Part shown: positions 18,543-29,355 of the stretch, in pieces
Layout: each line of letters opens with the position of its first letter
Numbering within the stretch: the first letter of the stretch is position 1
Assembly (NCBI GenBank): GCA_947168935.1
Contig: CAMVNV010000001.1
Coordinates: 1 to 64,000, forward strand
Direction: 5' to 3'
From: an uncultured Butyrivibrio sp.
Lineage (GTDB): Bacteria; Bacillota; Clostridia; Lachnospirales; Lachnospiraceae
DNA: 64,000 nt
The notes under the pieces: model-generated
Seen by the model: only the letters and a program-made list of their open reading frames with translations
The model's database searches: none
Told to the model about the DNA's origin: nothing
Translations under genes and position numbers: made by a program

Positions 18543-19634
18543 TTACTTAACAAGGCCCTTTTCGAGGTACTCCTCAAGGTTGAACTTGATGTTCTCTTCA
18601 GATCTTTCTACAGCAACTTTTCTCATATCGGACTCAACCATGATATGTACAAGTTCTTCGAAAGATGTCTTTGTAGGATTCCAGTTAAGCTCTGTCTTAG
18701 CCTTTGTAGGATCACCCCAAAGGTTAACAACGTCTGTAGGTCTGTAGAAATCAGGGCTAACTTCTACAAGTACTTTACCTGTAGCCTTATCGATACCCTT
18801 TTCATCCATTCCTTCGCCCTTGAACTCAAGTTCGATTCCTGCATAGTGGAATGCGAGCTGACAGAACTCACGTACGCTGTGCTGAACACCGGTAGCGATT
18901 ACGAAGTCATCTGGCTTCTCATTCTGAAGGATGAGCCACATACACTCAACATAATCTCTTGCATAACCCCAGTCACGAAGTGAAGAAAGGTTACCAAGAA
19001 GGAGCTTGTCCTGCTTGCCCTGTGCGATTCTTGCAGCTGCAAGTGTGATCTTACGTGTAACGAAAGTCTCTCCTCTTCTCTCTGACTCGTGGTTAAAGAG
19101 GATACCGTTACATGCGAACATATTGTAGGCATCACGATACTCTTTTACGATCCAGAAACCATACTGCTTTGCAACAGCATATGGGCTGTAAGGATGGAAA
19201 GGAGTCTTCTCGTTCTGAGGGACTTCCTCAACCTTACCGTAAAGCTCTGATGTTGATGCCTGATAAATACGGCAAGTCTCAGCAAGACCGCAGATTCTTA
19301 CTGCTTCAAGTACACGAAGTACGCCTGTAGCTACAACGTCTGCTGTATATTCCGGAACATCAAAGCTGACCTGAACATGTGACTGTGCAGCGAGGTTATA
19401 AATTTCATCAGGACGAACAGATCCGATGATCTTGATAAGGCTCATTGAATCTCCGAGATCGCCATAATGAAGGTGGAAGTTTCTCTCTCCTTCAAGATGT
19501 GAGATACGCTCTCTAAAGTCAACTGATGAACGACGGATCATTCCATGAACTTCATATCCCTTTGAAAGAAGAAGCTCTGCAAGGTATGAACCATCCTGAC
19601 CTGTAATTCCGGTAATAAGTGCTTTTTTTGCCAT
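18543..19634 (-). CDS. gmd: GDP-mannose 4,6-dehydratase
   Basis: [35 protein letters not shown]...[19 protein letters not shown]. Confidence 0.96.
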   Translation of the reverse strand: MAKKALITGITGQDGSYLAELLLSKGYEVHGMIRRSSVDFRERISHLEGERNFHLHYGDLGDSMSLIKIIGSVRPDEIYNLAAQSHVQVSFDVPEYTADVVATGVLRVLEAVRICGLAETCRIYQASTSELYGKVEEVPQNEKTPFHPYSPYAVAKQYGFWIVKEYRDAYNMFACNGILFNHESERRGETFVTRKITLAAARIAQGKQDKLLLGNLSSLRDWGYARDYVECMWLILQNEKPDDFVIATGVQHSVREFCQLAFHYAGIELEFKGEGMDEKGIDKATGKVLVEVSPDFYRPTDVVNLWGDPTKAKTELNWNPTKTSFEELVHIMVESDMRKVAVERSEENIKFNLEEYLEKGLVK

Positions 19635-19892
19635 ATATTATTCCTTTCTTTTTGAATCTTTGATCCAATATTGAAGTGACTCACAGTTCTGATTTAACTA
19701 TGTTTTGACGTGAAAAGAATAAACAATTTCTTCTCACTGTAGGCATTATATAACTAATATTAGTGTTTGCGTAGTCACTAAGTTGACCAAAAATAGCATT
19801 ATATTGACCTTGCTTTTTAGCGCCTTTATAATATTTTTAAGACAATCAAAAGCTGTTATGTATCAAAACTATCCTCTGAAAAGGGAAGGAAT

Positions 19893-20765
19893 ATGGAAAA
19901 CTATTTATTCCACGGCAATCTTGTTGCTTCAAACAGAATACTTTATACTCCGTCCCAATTTGCAAAGTCATCCCTGATCCACCTTCAGGAAGTTGGCTCT
20001 CTTCAGGCCACAAGACAGCACACCAGTAGCCGTCAGGGACTTGGTTCATACCTCTTTTTCCTGATCGAATCAGGTCAGGGAACTCTCAACTATGATGGTA
20101 CATCATATGAGCTTAGCGAAGGGGACTGTGTATTCATTGACTGTAGAAAGCCTTACTCCCATACGACTTCCAAAAAACTCTGGAAGCTTGACTGGGTGCA
20201 CTTCCACGGCACCAATATGGAGAACATATATCTCAAGTATTTAGAGCGTGGAGGGCAGCCGGTTTTCCGTGCAGACAGTCCTAAGCACTATCTTGACATT
20301 ATTGATGGTATATATGGCATAGCTTCTTCCGATGATTACTTAAGGGACATGAAGATTTATGAACAGCTAACAAGACTCCTCACACTCCTGATGGAGGAAA
20401 GCTGGCACCCTGAGAATATTCCGGAAAATACTGCAGGCAAAAAGAAAAGCCTCCAGGAAATAAAAGCTTACCTGGAGACTACTTATACTGAAAAAATCAC
20501 ACTTGATGACCTCGCATCAAGGTTTTATATAAACAAATATTACTTAACAAGAATCTTCAAAGAACAATACGGCTCAACCATTACAAACTATATACTTGAG
20601 CTAAGAATTACAAGAGCCAAGCAGCTCTTGCGCTTCTCTGAAATGCCAATCGAGGAGGTCGGCAATGCTGTCGGCATAAACGACGCAAATTACTTCGCCC
20701 GCATATTTAGAAAGATTGAAGGTACAACACCTCATAACTATAGAAAGCTATGGTCTCAGCTATAA
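19893..20765 (+). CDS. AraC-family transcriptional regulator
   Basis: N-terminal cupin-like domain; ITLDDLASRFYINKYYLTRIFKEQYGSTITNYILELRITRAKQLL...ANYFARIFRKIEGTTPHNYRK. Confidence 0.92.
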   Translation: MENYLFHGNLVASNRILYTPSQFAKSSLIHLQEVGSLQATRQHTSSRQGLGSYLFFLIESGQGTLNYDGTSYELSEGDCVFIDCRKPYSHTTSKKLWKLDWVHFHGTNMENIYLKYLERGGQPVFRADSPKHYLDIIDGIYGIASSDDYLRDMKIYEQLTRLLTLLMEESWHPENIPENTAGKKKSLQEIKAYLETTYTEKITLDDLASRFYINKYYLTRIFKEQYGSTITNYILELRITRAKQLLRFSEMPIEEVGNAVGINDANYFARIFRKIEGTTPHNYRKLWSQL

Positions 20766-20832
20766 TCCGACAGTCTGGCCAATGATAAAGACATCTATCA
20801 TTAACAAACTTGTGCGCTTGTCTTCGGCTCGC

Positions 20833-22680
20833 TCACTCCGAGCGAAGGAATCCATCATCTATTTCCTCGCCCATAAGTGTAACCTTTGCCTTCGTAGGCG
20901 CTGATGGAAACGGCTCATACCCCGTCTGATCGCCGTTTACCGGGTAGTAAAACGTCTTTCCATCTATCTCGTAAGACTCAAGCTCATAGGATGAATAGTC
21001 CTGCTGAACCAGAAGGTATTTTGCCTGAAATCTTGGCACTTCATACATTACAAGTCTTAGTGATTTATAGCCTATGAACAGGACTACAAACGCCATAATA
21101 ACCGGTATAAGCCTTTTTTCCGCTCCTCTTCTATAGAACAAAAGTGTCACCAGTTTGCCAACCATAAGGACTGCAGGAAGCCATATATAAAGCGCTCCGT
21201 ACCTTACAAGTGGGGATGATGTGATAAAAAAGGCAAGGGCTACATAGCAGATTAGGTCGATAAATGCAAAGTCTTTGAAGGACACCGTTCTGTGTCTTGC
21301 CATCATGACGACCTTGCCAGCACCTTTCATTGATGATGAATCATTTCTTCGCTGCAGGACGAAATATACTAAAGCGAATAATAACAGCCCAATTAGAAAT
21401 ACTACGTCGGCTATAAGCATAGCCTTATTGAATGCTGAGAGGCTCCTGAACCAGTCAGGGAACCATTTGGTAATGCTTATGTTATAAAGCGCAGCATCAG
21501 TATATCCTCTGCCATATACGGCTATCTCATGTGCGTCATACTGGGCTGTCCCTTTAGGAATCTTCCATGCAAATGAGAACAGGTCAATAAATGTAACAGG
21601 ATATACGAGCCATCCTGATATCATCATATTTCTGATAAAAAACGGTATCGCTACAAACAATCCCAGTCCTATAAAATACCAGATCGCCTTGGGCCTGCTT
21701 ATAAGTCTGGCATGCATTATCTTCCAGACAGGCTTTATAGCAAGCAGTAAAAGGGGGGCTGCAGACAGCTTTAATGTAACTGCATATACCACAAGTATAC
21801 AGAGCATTGCATAGGGATAGAATCTCTTTTCCCTGTCTCTGTCAAGATCCAGCCAGGATATAAGAATATAAAGGACCATGCACATGACAAAATAATCTGA
21901 TGCAGGCGATACGATCTCATCGAGTATGGTAAAGATATAATATATTGCAATAAGTCTTACAGCATCCGGAACGGTAAAGTATCCGCGTCTTCCTATCTGA
22001 ATAATATCAACACACTTCCAGGAAAGAAGAAGGACAAAATATCCGGCCATTGAGTGAAGCGATTGCCCACCTGCCCACGAGAAGCTGTAAAGCGCACAAA
22101 GCGGATATACTGCGCTGTTATATGCAAGCCTCTGATTGAAATTGCCAAGGCCTTTAACTGCACCGTATAGCTCATTCCAGTGTATCGCCTGAGCGTGGTA
22201 TAAGCCTGTGTCATAATGCTCTAATCCATGGGATGTGAAGTAGGCTATGATAAAAAATATCACTACATAGGTTATGACAAGCTTAGTACTGATATGCCTT
22301 CCAATGCCATATGACAATATCTTGTAGAACATGTCACGAAGGGCATATGCACATACCCCAAGGGTTGCAACAAATAAGATGATATTGGCAACAAGTCCTA
22401 TTCCACCCCATATGCTCACAAACTGAGCATAGACAGATACAAGGACAAGACCCGTTATTAGATAGTTCTCACGAAATTGCACTTCATAGGGTGCTGTACG
22501 CAAAGCGGCATTCCTTCTCTGCGGCACAGAATGCTGCAGAAAAGAAATGCCGGTCATTAAATAGTGAAAACCATATCCTGCAAAATAAGTTGTAAAAATC
22601 ACATATAGCCAATTAATAGCAGTGATCAACATCTGTTTTTCACTCTCCCGTTTTAACCTACAATTCCCTGGAATATGCAT
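20833..22680 (-). CDS. Uncharacterised polytopic membrane protein (GT-C/polymerase-like by topology only)
   Basis: Many TM segments; located in the EPS region. Confidence 0.6.
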   Translation of the reverse strand: MHIPGNCRLKRESEKQMLITAINWLYVIFTTYFAGYGFHYLMTGISFLQHSVPQRRNAALRTAPYEVQFRENYLITGLVLVSVYAQFVSIWGGIGLVANIILFVATLGVCAYALRDMFYKILSYGIGRHISTKLVITYVVIFFIIAYFTSHGLEHYDTGLYHAQAIHWNELYGAVKGLGNFNQRLAYNSAVYPLCALYSFSWAGGQSLHSMAGYFVLLLSWKCVDIIQIGRRGYFTVPDAVRLIAIYYIFTILDEIVSPASDYFVMCMVLYILISWLDLDRDREKRFYPYAMLCILVVYAVTLKLSAAPLLLLAIKPVWKIMHARLISRPKAIWYFIGLGLFVAIPFFIRNMMISGWLVYPVTFIDLFSFAWKIPKGTAQYDAHEIAVYGRGYTDAALYNISITKWFPDWFRSLSAFNKAMLIADVVFLIGLLLFALVYFVLQRRNDSSSMKGAGKVVMMARHRTVSFKDFAFIDLICYVALAFFITSSPLVRYGALYIWLPAVLMVGKLVTLLFYRRGAEKRLIPVIMAFVVLFIGYKSLRLVMYEVPRFQAKYLLVQQDYSSYELESYEIDGKTFYYPVNGDQTGYEPFPSAPTKAKVTLMGEEIDDGFLRSE

Positions 22681-23117
22681 CCAACGATGACACCAAGTAT
22701 AGCTCCCATGATTACCTGAAGCGGTGTATGTCCTACAAAGACTTTGAGCTTCTCGTCATCCGGAATATCCTTGCCCATCTCTTCAAAAAGCTCTGCAAGG
22801 TTCTTGATAACAACTGCCTGTTTACCAGTCTCACGTCTTACGCCCATAGCATCATGCATTGTAATAAGGGCCAGGATTCCGGCAAGAGCAAATTCAAAAC
22901 CGGATACACCGTATGTAAAACCTACGATGGTAACAAGGCTCATTACAGTAGCTGAATGTGAGCTTGGCATTCCGCCATCTCCAAGGAGTCTTTCCTTGTT
23001 AAACTCTTTATATGTGGCCATATAGATAAGAGTTTTTAAAATCTGTGCAGTAAACCAGGCGGTTACAGGGCACATTATTATAACATTATTGAAAAGGTCA
23101 TTAAAAAAATCCAACAT
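22653..23117 (-). CDS. Divergent PAP2 family (DUF212/YuiD-like) membrane protein
   Basis: GDGGMPSSHSATVMSLVTIVG, GVRRETGKQA, LGHTPLQV-like VGHTPLQVIMGAILG. Confidence 0.88.
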   Translation of the reverse strand: MLDFFNDLFNNVIIMCPVTAWFTAQILKTLIYMATYKEFNKERLLGDGGMPSSHSATVMSLVTIVGFTYGVSGFEFALAGILALITMHDAMGVRRETGKQAVVIKNLAELFEEMGKDIPDDEKLKVFVGHTPLQVIMGAILGVIVGCIFQGIVG

Positions 23118-23162
23118 AATAATCTTTCTATTTTCAAATCTGGTATTGGTACATCAGTATCA

Positions 23163-24029
23163 TCAGATAGACTTAATGTACTCAGCGATCGCATCATGCC
23201 AGTCAGCAAACATGAAATCGCTTGTGAGCTTGAACATATAATTTTCAAGTATTGAATAAGCTGGTCTTGGAGCGCTTGCAGGGTTCATCTCCATGTACTT
23301 CTTAGTAGATACGTGGTTAACCTTAGTTGTCTTACCCGCAAGACGGAATATCTCGTCAGTAAAATCAGCCCAGCTGCATGACCCTTCACAGGTTCCATGG
23401 AAAAGTCCATAGTTATCTGTAGGAAGAAGGTAATGAATAGCTTTAGCAAGCTCTACAGTACTTGTAGGGCTTCCAACCTGGTCATCAACTACTGATACTT
23501 CATCATGATTTTCTGAGAGCCTGAGCATTGTCTTAACAAAGTTCTTGCCATCGCCGTAAAGCCATGCTGTTCTTATTGTGAAGAAATGTTCTGCAAACTG
23601 CTCTACAAATTTCTCACCTGCAAGTTTTGTTGTTCCATATGCACTAACAGGGCCTACCTGATCAAACTCTGTATAAGGCTTTGTTCCATTTCCTGCAAAG
23701 ACATAGTCTGTAGAAATATGAACCAACTTTGCTCCTGTCTCTGTTGCAGCTATAGCAAGGTTTCTGGGTCCTATAGCATTGATCTTATAAGACAGATCCC
23801 AATCCTTCTCCTGTGCATCTACAGCTGTATATGCTGCGCAGTTAATGATAGCATAAGGCTTAACCTCTCTTGCAAGAGCAAGTACACTATCTACATTAGT
23901 GATATCAAGACTGCGGATTCCTTCGCCATCACAAACATCTGTATTGATAAGTTCAAACTCATTACCAATCTCTTTATTGACCTGTCTTCCAAGCTGTCCA
24001 TTACATCCTGTAACAATTATCTTTTTCAT
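23163..24029 (-). CDS. rfbD: dTDP-4-dehydrorhamnose reductase
   Basis: KKIIVTGCNGQLGRQV, INCAAYTAVDAQEKD, HISTDYVFAG, YGTTKLAGE. Confidence 0.92.
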   Translation of the reverse strand: MKKIIVTGCNGQLGRQVNKEIGNEFELINTDVCDGEGIRSLDITNVDSVLALAREVKPYAIINCAAYTAVDAQEKDWDLSYKINAIGPRNLAIAATETGAKLVHISTDYVFAGNGTKPYTEFDQVGPVSAYGTTKLAGEKFVEQFAEHFFTIRTAWLYGDGKNFVKTMLRLSENHDEVSVVDDQVGSPTSTVELAKAIHYLLPTDNYGLFHGTCEGSCSWADFTDEIFRLAGKTTKVNHVSTKKYMEMNPASAPRPAYSILENYMFKLTSDFMFADWHDAIAEYIKSI

Positions 24030-24050
24030 TGAAAAAAACCTTCCTGCTTA

Positions 24051-24326
24051 TTATATTTCTCCAAGTCCGTCTTCTACTGCCTGAACCATGCCCGCAAGTG
24101 CTTCTTCTTCGTCAATTCCCTGACATGTAAATTCAAGTTCATCTCCGCACTTAACACCTGCACCAAGAACGCTTAATACGCTTTTCGCATTAGCTGTATT
24201 CTCTCTTACCTGAAAAGTGATCAGCGATTTATATCTCATAGCCACTTTGCAAAGAATACCCGCTGGACGCAAGTGAAGTCCGGTAGGATTCTTAATGACT
24301 ACCTTCTGACTTACCATAAAACCCAA
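24051..24326 (-). CDS. HPr-family phosphocarrier protein
   Basis: NPTGLHLRPAGILCKVA (His site) and NAKSVLSVLGAGVKCGDE (Ser46 region). Confidence 0.88.
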   Translation of the reverse strand: MGFMVSQKVVIKNPTGLHLRPAGILCKVAMRYKSLITFQVRENTANAKSVLSVLGAGVKCGDELEFTCQGIDEEEALAGMVQAVEDGLGEI

Positions 24327-24338
24327 AAACCTCCATTA

Positions 24339-25652
24339 CTACTCATCATCTTCTGTTTTTTCTTCTTCAGGAGCAGTTGCTGTGATCGATACTCGAACTG
24401 TTCCTTCTATCTCAACACCTTCAGGAGGTGTGAAGCTTACTGTAACTGTATACGTACCTGACTCAAGACTCTCACCTTCTTCAAGCTGAGATGTAAGCTG
24501 ACTCAAGTCGATTGTCGCATTAAGATCTGCAGCAGATACCTCTTTAATAGTATCGTTAAGACCTGCTATATCAACTGTAAAGCTGGAATCATCTGATCCG
24601 TTACCAAGAACTATCTTGTAATTCTCCGGAACATTATCGTAGGTCACACTACCTGCATCGATAGTTATGGTCCTGTTAGCCTGCGGTATGATGTCAACTA
24701 CTACAGTACAGATTCCATTAAAATCAGCATCTCCAAGTGATATTCCACTAGGCAGATAATCTGCAATATTAACTGTTGTCTGAAGATCTGATGTAAGTCC
24801 TGTTACATCAAGAGGATCTGATACATTAATGCTTGTAACATCTGCAAGAACCGAAGACTTACCTGCTATAACAACCGTATCCGGTGTGCTGGCTATATCA
24901 CCTGATAGCATAAATCCATCAGCCGGTTCTCCTGTCGTATGATAATTGATAGGTACAGTCTTGACAGCAAGAATAGTTACATTAACCCTTACAGCTGTAA
25001 TGTTCATGGAGATAGAAGAATCTGTTACAACACTGCCATTCTCATCATACAGCTTGATAGAAACATCTGTTCCGATGTTGGAAGTAAAGCCTGTAACATC
25101 TACATCAACTGATGCTCTGTCTATCCTGTCTATTACTGACTGAGGTCCGCTTATTCTAACCTGGTTCTGATCGGTAGAAACGGAACTAACTATATATCCA
25201 TCACTTACGGTTCCTGAAGTTGTAGCTCCAAGTGCAAGCGTGCTTGTAGCAAGGTTTTCAATTGAAAGTGCAACTTCCGTACTGCTGGGAATAACTGAAT
25301 CTATCTTTCCGGAATCCTTGGTAATAGTGATCTCGATCGGGACAGTACTACCGTCTGTCATTTTCTCGAAATCTGCTATTGCAACTATATTATCCTTGGA
25401 AAAGCTTTCTATTACAGATCTGGGTGCTCTTACGGTAACGGAACTGATAATGTCGGTATTATCAAGTACCTCATACACTTCCCCCGCATCAGAGATAATG
25501 CTTGTGTTTCTGAATGTTACCGGAATATTCGTAAATCTCTCTGTCGAAACCGGATCGTTAATATTGGTAACAAGGAACCACATAACTGCTGCAAAGAGAA
25601 CTGATGCTATCTTAAGTCCCCAGTTAGAGTAAAGTCCTCGTAAGAATTTCAT
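24339..25652 (-). CDS. ybbR: YbbR-domain protein (CdaA regulator CdaR-like)
   Basis: NWGLKIASVLFAAVMWFLVTNINDP, repeated YbbR domains, adjacent to cdaA. Confidence 0.9.
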   Translation of the reverse strand: MKFLRGLYSNWGLKIASVLFAAVMWFLVTNINDPVSTERFTNIPVTFRNTSIISDAGEVYEVLDNTDIISSVTVRAPRSVIESFSKDNIVAIADFEKMTDGSTVPIEITITKDSGKIDSVIPSSTEVALSIENLATSTLALGATTSGTVSDGYIVSSVSTDQNQVRISGPQSVIDRIDRASVDVDVTGFTSNIGTDVSIKLYDENGSVVTDSSISMNITAVRVNVTILAVKTVPINYHTTGEPADGFMLSGDIASTPDTVVIAGKSSVLADVTSINVSDPLDVTGLTSDLQTTVNIADYLPSGISLGDADFNGICTVVVDIIPQANRTITIDAGSVTYDNVPENYKIVLGNGSDDSSFTVDIAGLNDTIKEVSAADLNATIDLSQLTSQLEEGESLESGTYTVTVSFTPPEGVEIEGTVRVSITATAPEEEKTEDDE

Positions 25653-26527
25653 TCTGCCTTGACCCTCCCTCTGAAAACAGGTCTGTGTTTATGTTCCTCT
25701 TCAGTCTTATTCTGAATCTGTCTAAGTCTTTCTTTAAGGCTCTCAGAATCAAGGGATCTGTCGAGAACTCCGCCATATGCTACTGATATCTTACCTGTTT
25801 CCTCAGAAACGATAATGGTGAGTGAATCAGTAACTTCAGATACACCAACACCGGCTCTGTGTCTGGTTCCAAGCTCTTTACCAATGTTCATGTTGTCTGA
25901 AAGTGGAAGATAACATGTAGCAGCAGTAATACGATTGCCTCTGACGATAACTGCTCCATCATGAAGCGGTGTATTATGCTCAAAAATATTGATAAGAAGC
26001 TGACTTGTAACTATAGCGTCAACTTCAATTCCTGTCTGTTCATATTCTGCCAGTGAATGTTCCTGCTCTATAACGATGAGCGCACCTGTTCTTACTTTAG
26101 CCATTTCAACACAGGCTCTTGCTATCTCATCTATTGTGCGGTCAGAAAATCTTCCTTCGCCACTGCTTATATCAAACGGGAAAATACCAGAAAGAAAGTT
26201 TTTACGTCCCAGCTGTTCAAGTGCTCTTCTTAGCTCTGGCTGAAGAACTACTACAACCGCTATTACAGCTATACTAAGAACATTCTGTACTATCCACAGA
26301 ATCGTGTTCATGTTGAACAGGGCCGCAATAATGATGAAAACGACAATGACAACAATACCTTTCATCAAAGACCATATTCTGGTATTACGCATCCATACCA
26401 ACATATGGTAAACGAGAAAGGCAATGATCAGGATTTCAACAATATCCGTCCCTTTTATATCGGGCATATGAAAGTTGGTAAAATTAGTGTCAAGTAATGA
26501 CTGAAGCGTCTCCATTCTTAACCTCAA
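25649..26527 (-). CDS. cdaA: Diadenylate cyclase CdaA
   Basis: Three TM then ALIVIEQEHSLAEYEQTGIEVDA..NTPLHDGAVIVRGNRITAATCYLPLSDN...GTRHRAGVGVSEVTDSLTIIVSEETG. Confidence 0.95.
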   Translation of the reverse strand: MRLRMETLQSLLDTNFTNFHMPDIKGTDIVEILIIAFLVYHMLVWMRNTRIWSLMKGIVVIVVFIIIAALFNMNTILWIVQNVLSIAVIAVVVVLQPELRRALEQLGRKNFLSGIFPFDISSGEGRFSDRTIDEIARACVEMAKVRTGALIVIEQEHSLAEYEQTGIEVDAIVTSQLLINIFEHNTPLHDGAVIVRGNRITAATCYLPLSDNMNIGKELGTRHRAGVGVSEVTDSLTIIVSEETGKISVAYGGVLDRSLDSESLKERLRQIQNKTEEEHKHRPVFRGRVKAE

Positions 26528-26530
26528 GAA

Positions 26531-27718
26531 TTATTCGGATCTGTTACTCCTCTGATTACCAGTTCCTGTACTATTTCGTGTCTGACGGCCTGCTGTCACA
26601 TTATTATTAACTGCTCTGCTTCTGGACTGCTGTGAACGTGCATAAGCACTACCTGCGCTGCGAGTACGCTGCATATGAGATGCTGCGTTTCCTGCTGCTG
26701 AACTTCTTGGAGACTGACCACTTGGTCTTGAAGGAGTCTGAGAAGCTCGCTCGGTTCTTTCTTCACTGCGAGGCGCTGTAGCTCTGTTGATCTGCTTAAC
26801 CTTACGATCCGGTGTTGCTACAGATACCTTAGGAATAGCCTTTACATAATAGTAATAATCGTCATCTTCAAACTGAACATTTTCGATTCGCTTGTAATCA
26901 AGATTAAATGCAAAGAATTCAAGCACCTTCATGAGAAGTCCTGCAAATACAGAACCAAGGATCACACCTATAACAGAAAAACCTGCGTTACTAACAACAT
27001 TGGCTACAAGAATGCCTATCATAAGTGTTATTGTGCCGGCAACAATGGCAACATCCCATGAATGCTTGATAGAAAGTCGTCTGAGTATATATACGATGAT
27101 CGTTGTTATAGCAAATACTGCGATAACAGAGATCATCACTTTGCTTGCAAATACACCGTCAACTATAGACTGAACTCTGGAGATCACTGCTGCAGAAGTA
27201 TCACTATCAGCTGAACCGGAAATAAAAATGCTTGTATTATCAGCAATATAGTTTAGGTAATAATAAACAACAACACCAAACGCAACAGACACTACAGTGT
27301 GGGCCGATCCAAGAAGGCCGACTGCAAGTGGCATCACATATGGTATACGAAGATAGAAACAAAGTGCTGTGAGAATAAGCACTGTAGAATCATTTGGTGA
27401 AAAACGATAATACAAAAGGTACATTATAAGGAAAACAGCAAGTGCAATAACAGCTGTCTCCATTGACAAAGCCCACAAGTGAGCCATAATAAACAATCCT
27501 GAAAGTATTACAATGAAAGTCTGTGGCAGAATAGCACACAGAAGTGAACACATGAGTACAATAAGCGGACTTGTAAGGGCTTCCTGACATCCGATCTTTG
27601 AATTGATAACATTAAGAGTGATCAGTGTGAGGAAAAACTTCCATACAAGCGTTATATAAAATTCAAATTTGACATAGTAAGACTTAAGTATCTGTTTAAG
27701 TTCCAGTAAGGTAGCCAT
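26531..27718 (-). CDS. Conserved membrane protein of unknown function with Ser/Arg-rich cytoplasmic tail
   Basis: Polytopic N-terminal ~270 aa, low-complexity C-terminus. Confidence 0.7.
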   Translation of the reverse strand: MATLLELKQILKSYYVKFEFYITLVWKFFLTLITLNVINSKIGCQEALTSPLIVLMCSLLCAILPQTFIVILSGLFIMAHLWALSMETAVIALAVFLIMYLLYYRFSPNDSTVLILTALCFYLRIPYVMPLAVGLLGSAHTVVSVAFGVVVYYYLNYIADNTSIFISGSADSDTSAAVISRVQSIVDGVFASKVMISVIAVFAITTIIVYILRRLSIKHSWDVAIVAGTITLMIGILVANVVSNAGFSVIGVILGSVFAGLLMKVLEFFAFNLDYKRIENVQFEDDDYYYYVKAIPKVSVATPDRKVKQINRATAPRSEERTERASQTPSRPSGQSPRSSAAGNAASHMQRTRSAGSAYARSQQSRSRAVNNNVTAGRQTRNSTGTGNQRSNRSE

Positions 27719-27726
27719 AATATCTT

Positions 27727-28116
27727 TTATTCCTTTTCATACATTTTTCTCAGTCTTCTGAGATTATTGTAGTGTTTCTTCATTCTTTTGCGCATTTTAG
27801 AATAACGTCTGGAAAAAAAGATGTATGATACCATACAATATCCAATCAGCCAGATCAGATAATAAGTTAAAACTTTCTGTCCAAACGCCACCAGATCAAT
27901 ACTGTACATATCTTCGAGAATTGACTCAAAAGCGGACACAGCGTATACCGCGAACAGTATCACAAACGAAACTGTGGCACTGATCGCGGATTTAACTATT
28001 TCAAGGCCAATGTAATCACTTCTGAAGTAACCGTTTATTCTGTTGTCGTTTGAACCTTCACGCGCCGTAAAAGCAGCCATCCTAGTCATTAGAATGACTT
28101 TTTCTTCCTGAACCAT
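27727..28116 (-). CDS. Small membrane protein, unknown function
   Basis: Two predicted TM segments, basic tail; tight spacing to neighbours. Confidence 0.65.
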   Translation of the reverse strand: MVQEEKVILMTRMAAFTAREGSNDNRINGYFRSDYIGLEIVKSAISATVSFVILFAVYAVSAFESILEDMYSIDLVAFGQKVLTYYLIWLIGYCMVSYIFFSRRYSKMRKRMKKHYNNLRRLRKMYEKE

Positions 28117-28155
28117 ATAAATATAACCCTCGGCCTATTCAGGCCCTCCTACGCA

Positions 28156-28563
28156 TCATGGACGCAGGAAGCGCATACCTCCCTTATCATCCTTCTTCGC
28201 AGGCATCTGAATCTTTGGTGCTTCCTTATGGAATGCATCAGTCAGGTTATTAGCCATCTTGTTCTTACAATTCTGACACAGACGACCTGTCTGAACCGGA
28301 GCACCACAATTTTCGCATTGCAACTGAATAGGTGAATCCTTAGAGAACATGAGTCTTTCTTCACGGATCCACTCTTTAATCTGATTAAGTTTTACATCAT
28401 TTTCTTCTGCAATCTGTTTTAAAGATGCAGTCGGATTATCCTGAACGTATTTTTTTACCTTCTGGAAATCATCCTCCAGGGCCTTTTTGCAAACATCACA
28501 AATTGGTGGTCCTGCCACATAATTGAACATCTTACCACATCTTGAACAGTTACGTAAATTCAT
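28156..28563 (-). CDS. Flagellar operon protein YvyF-like (zinc-ribbon)
   Basis: NCSRCGKMFNYVAGPPICDVCKKALEDDFQKVKKYVQDNP... Confidence 0.8.
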   Translation of the reverse strand: MNLRNCSRCGKMFNYVAGPPICDVCKKALEDDFQKVKKYVQDNPTASLKQIAEENDVKLNQIKEWIREERLMFSKDSPIQLQCENCGAPVQTGRLCQNCKNKMANNLTDAFHKEAPKIQMPAKKDDKGGMRFLRP

Positions 28564-28620
28564 AAGCAGCCTCCTTGTTGAATGCTTAACCTACGGTTGG
28601 TGTTCACTGTCGCTGTCCGA

Positions 28621-29355
28621 TTATGCCGTCTGTCCTATTGCAAGAGACAGTACATAAATAGACGATGCCGGGCCTTTTTTAAGTTGCCAGGTCATATGGT
28701 CAACTGTTGATCCCGTCGTATAGATATCGTCAATTATTATGAGATTCTTTAATTTTACATCATTTTGTTTTATATTAAAAGCTTTTTTCAAATTGACGTG
28801 GCGCTCACTTGCTGATAATTGCTTCATTGGCGTTGTATCAAGCACTCTTTCTATGATATCGCATCTGACAGGTATATCCATTCTTCTTCCGATGGCTCTG
28901 GCAAGAACTTCGGCCTGATTATAGCCTCTTTTATTCTTTTTGCCCTTGTACATCGGAACAGGAATCAGTGCGTCAGGCTTTAAAGCTCTTATCTTAGCTC
29001 CAAGATGTTTTTCAATTTCCATAGCATAAAAGTCAGCATACTCCTGCCTTCCTTCATACTTGAACCTGTAAATTGATCCGGATACAGTCCTGTAATTATA
29101 TAGTGACATTCCATAGTCAAATACGTGGCCACCCTTAAGACAGTCTCTGCAATACTCAGCATGACCATATAATAAAGGCTTCCCGCATTTTAGGCAGGTT
29201 TCATAGCTATCAGCATATTCTGCTCTCAGGCTACACTTTTCATGCACCATACTTCCATAAGGCACCACCCCATCACAGAATGGACAATGTCTTGGGAAAA
29301 GAATTGTCACAGCTTTGTCATATAATTCATATGCTCTTTTTTTACTTATCATCAT
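28621..29355 (-). CDS. comF: ComF-family phosphoribosyltransferase-like protein
   Basis: CPFCDGVVPYGSMVHEKC, RGYNQAEVLARAIGRRM, LIIIDDIYTTGSTV. Confidence 0.92.
   Translation of the reverse strand: MMISKKRAYELYDKAVTILFPRHCPFCDGVVPYGSMVHEKCSLRAEYADSYETCLKCGKPLLYGHAEYCRDCLKGGHVFDYGMSLYNYRTVSGSIYRFKYEGRQEYADFYAMEIEKHLGAKIRALKPDALIPVPMYKGKKNKRGYNQAEVLARAIGRRMDIPVRCDIIERVLDTTPMKQLSASERHVNLKKAFNIKQNDVKLKNLIIIDDIYTTGSTVDHMTWQLKKGPASSIYVLSLAIGQTA

Noticed and set aside
356-24029. Antibiotic or secondary-metabolite biosynthetic cluster
   Set aside because: Gene content is explained by Wzx/Wzy-type exopolysaccharide synthesis; no NRPS, PKS, RiPP or other core enzymes
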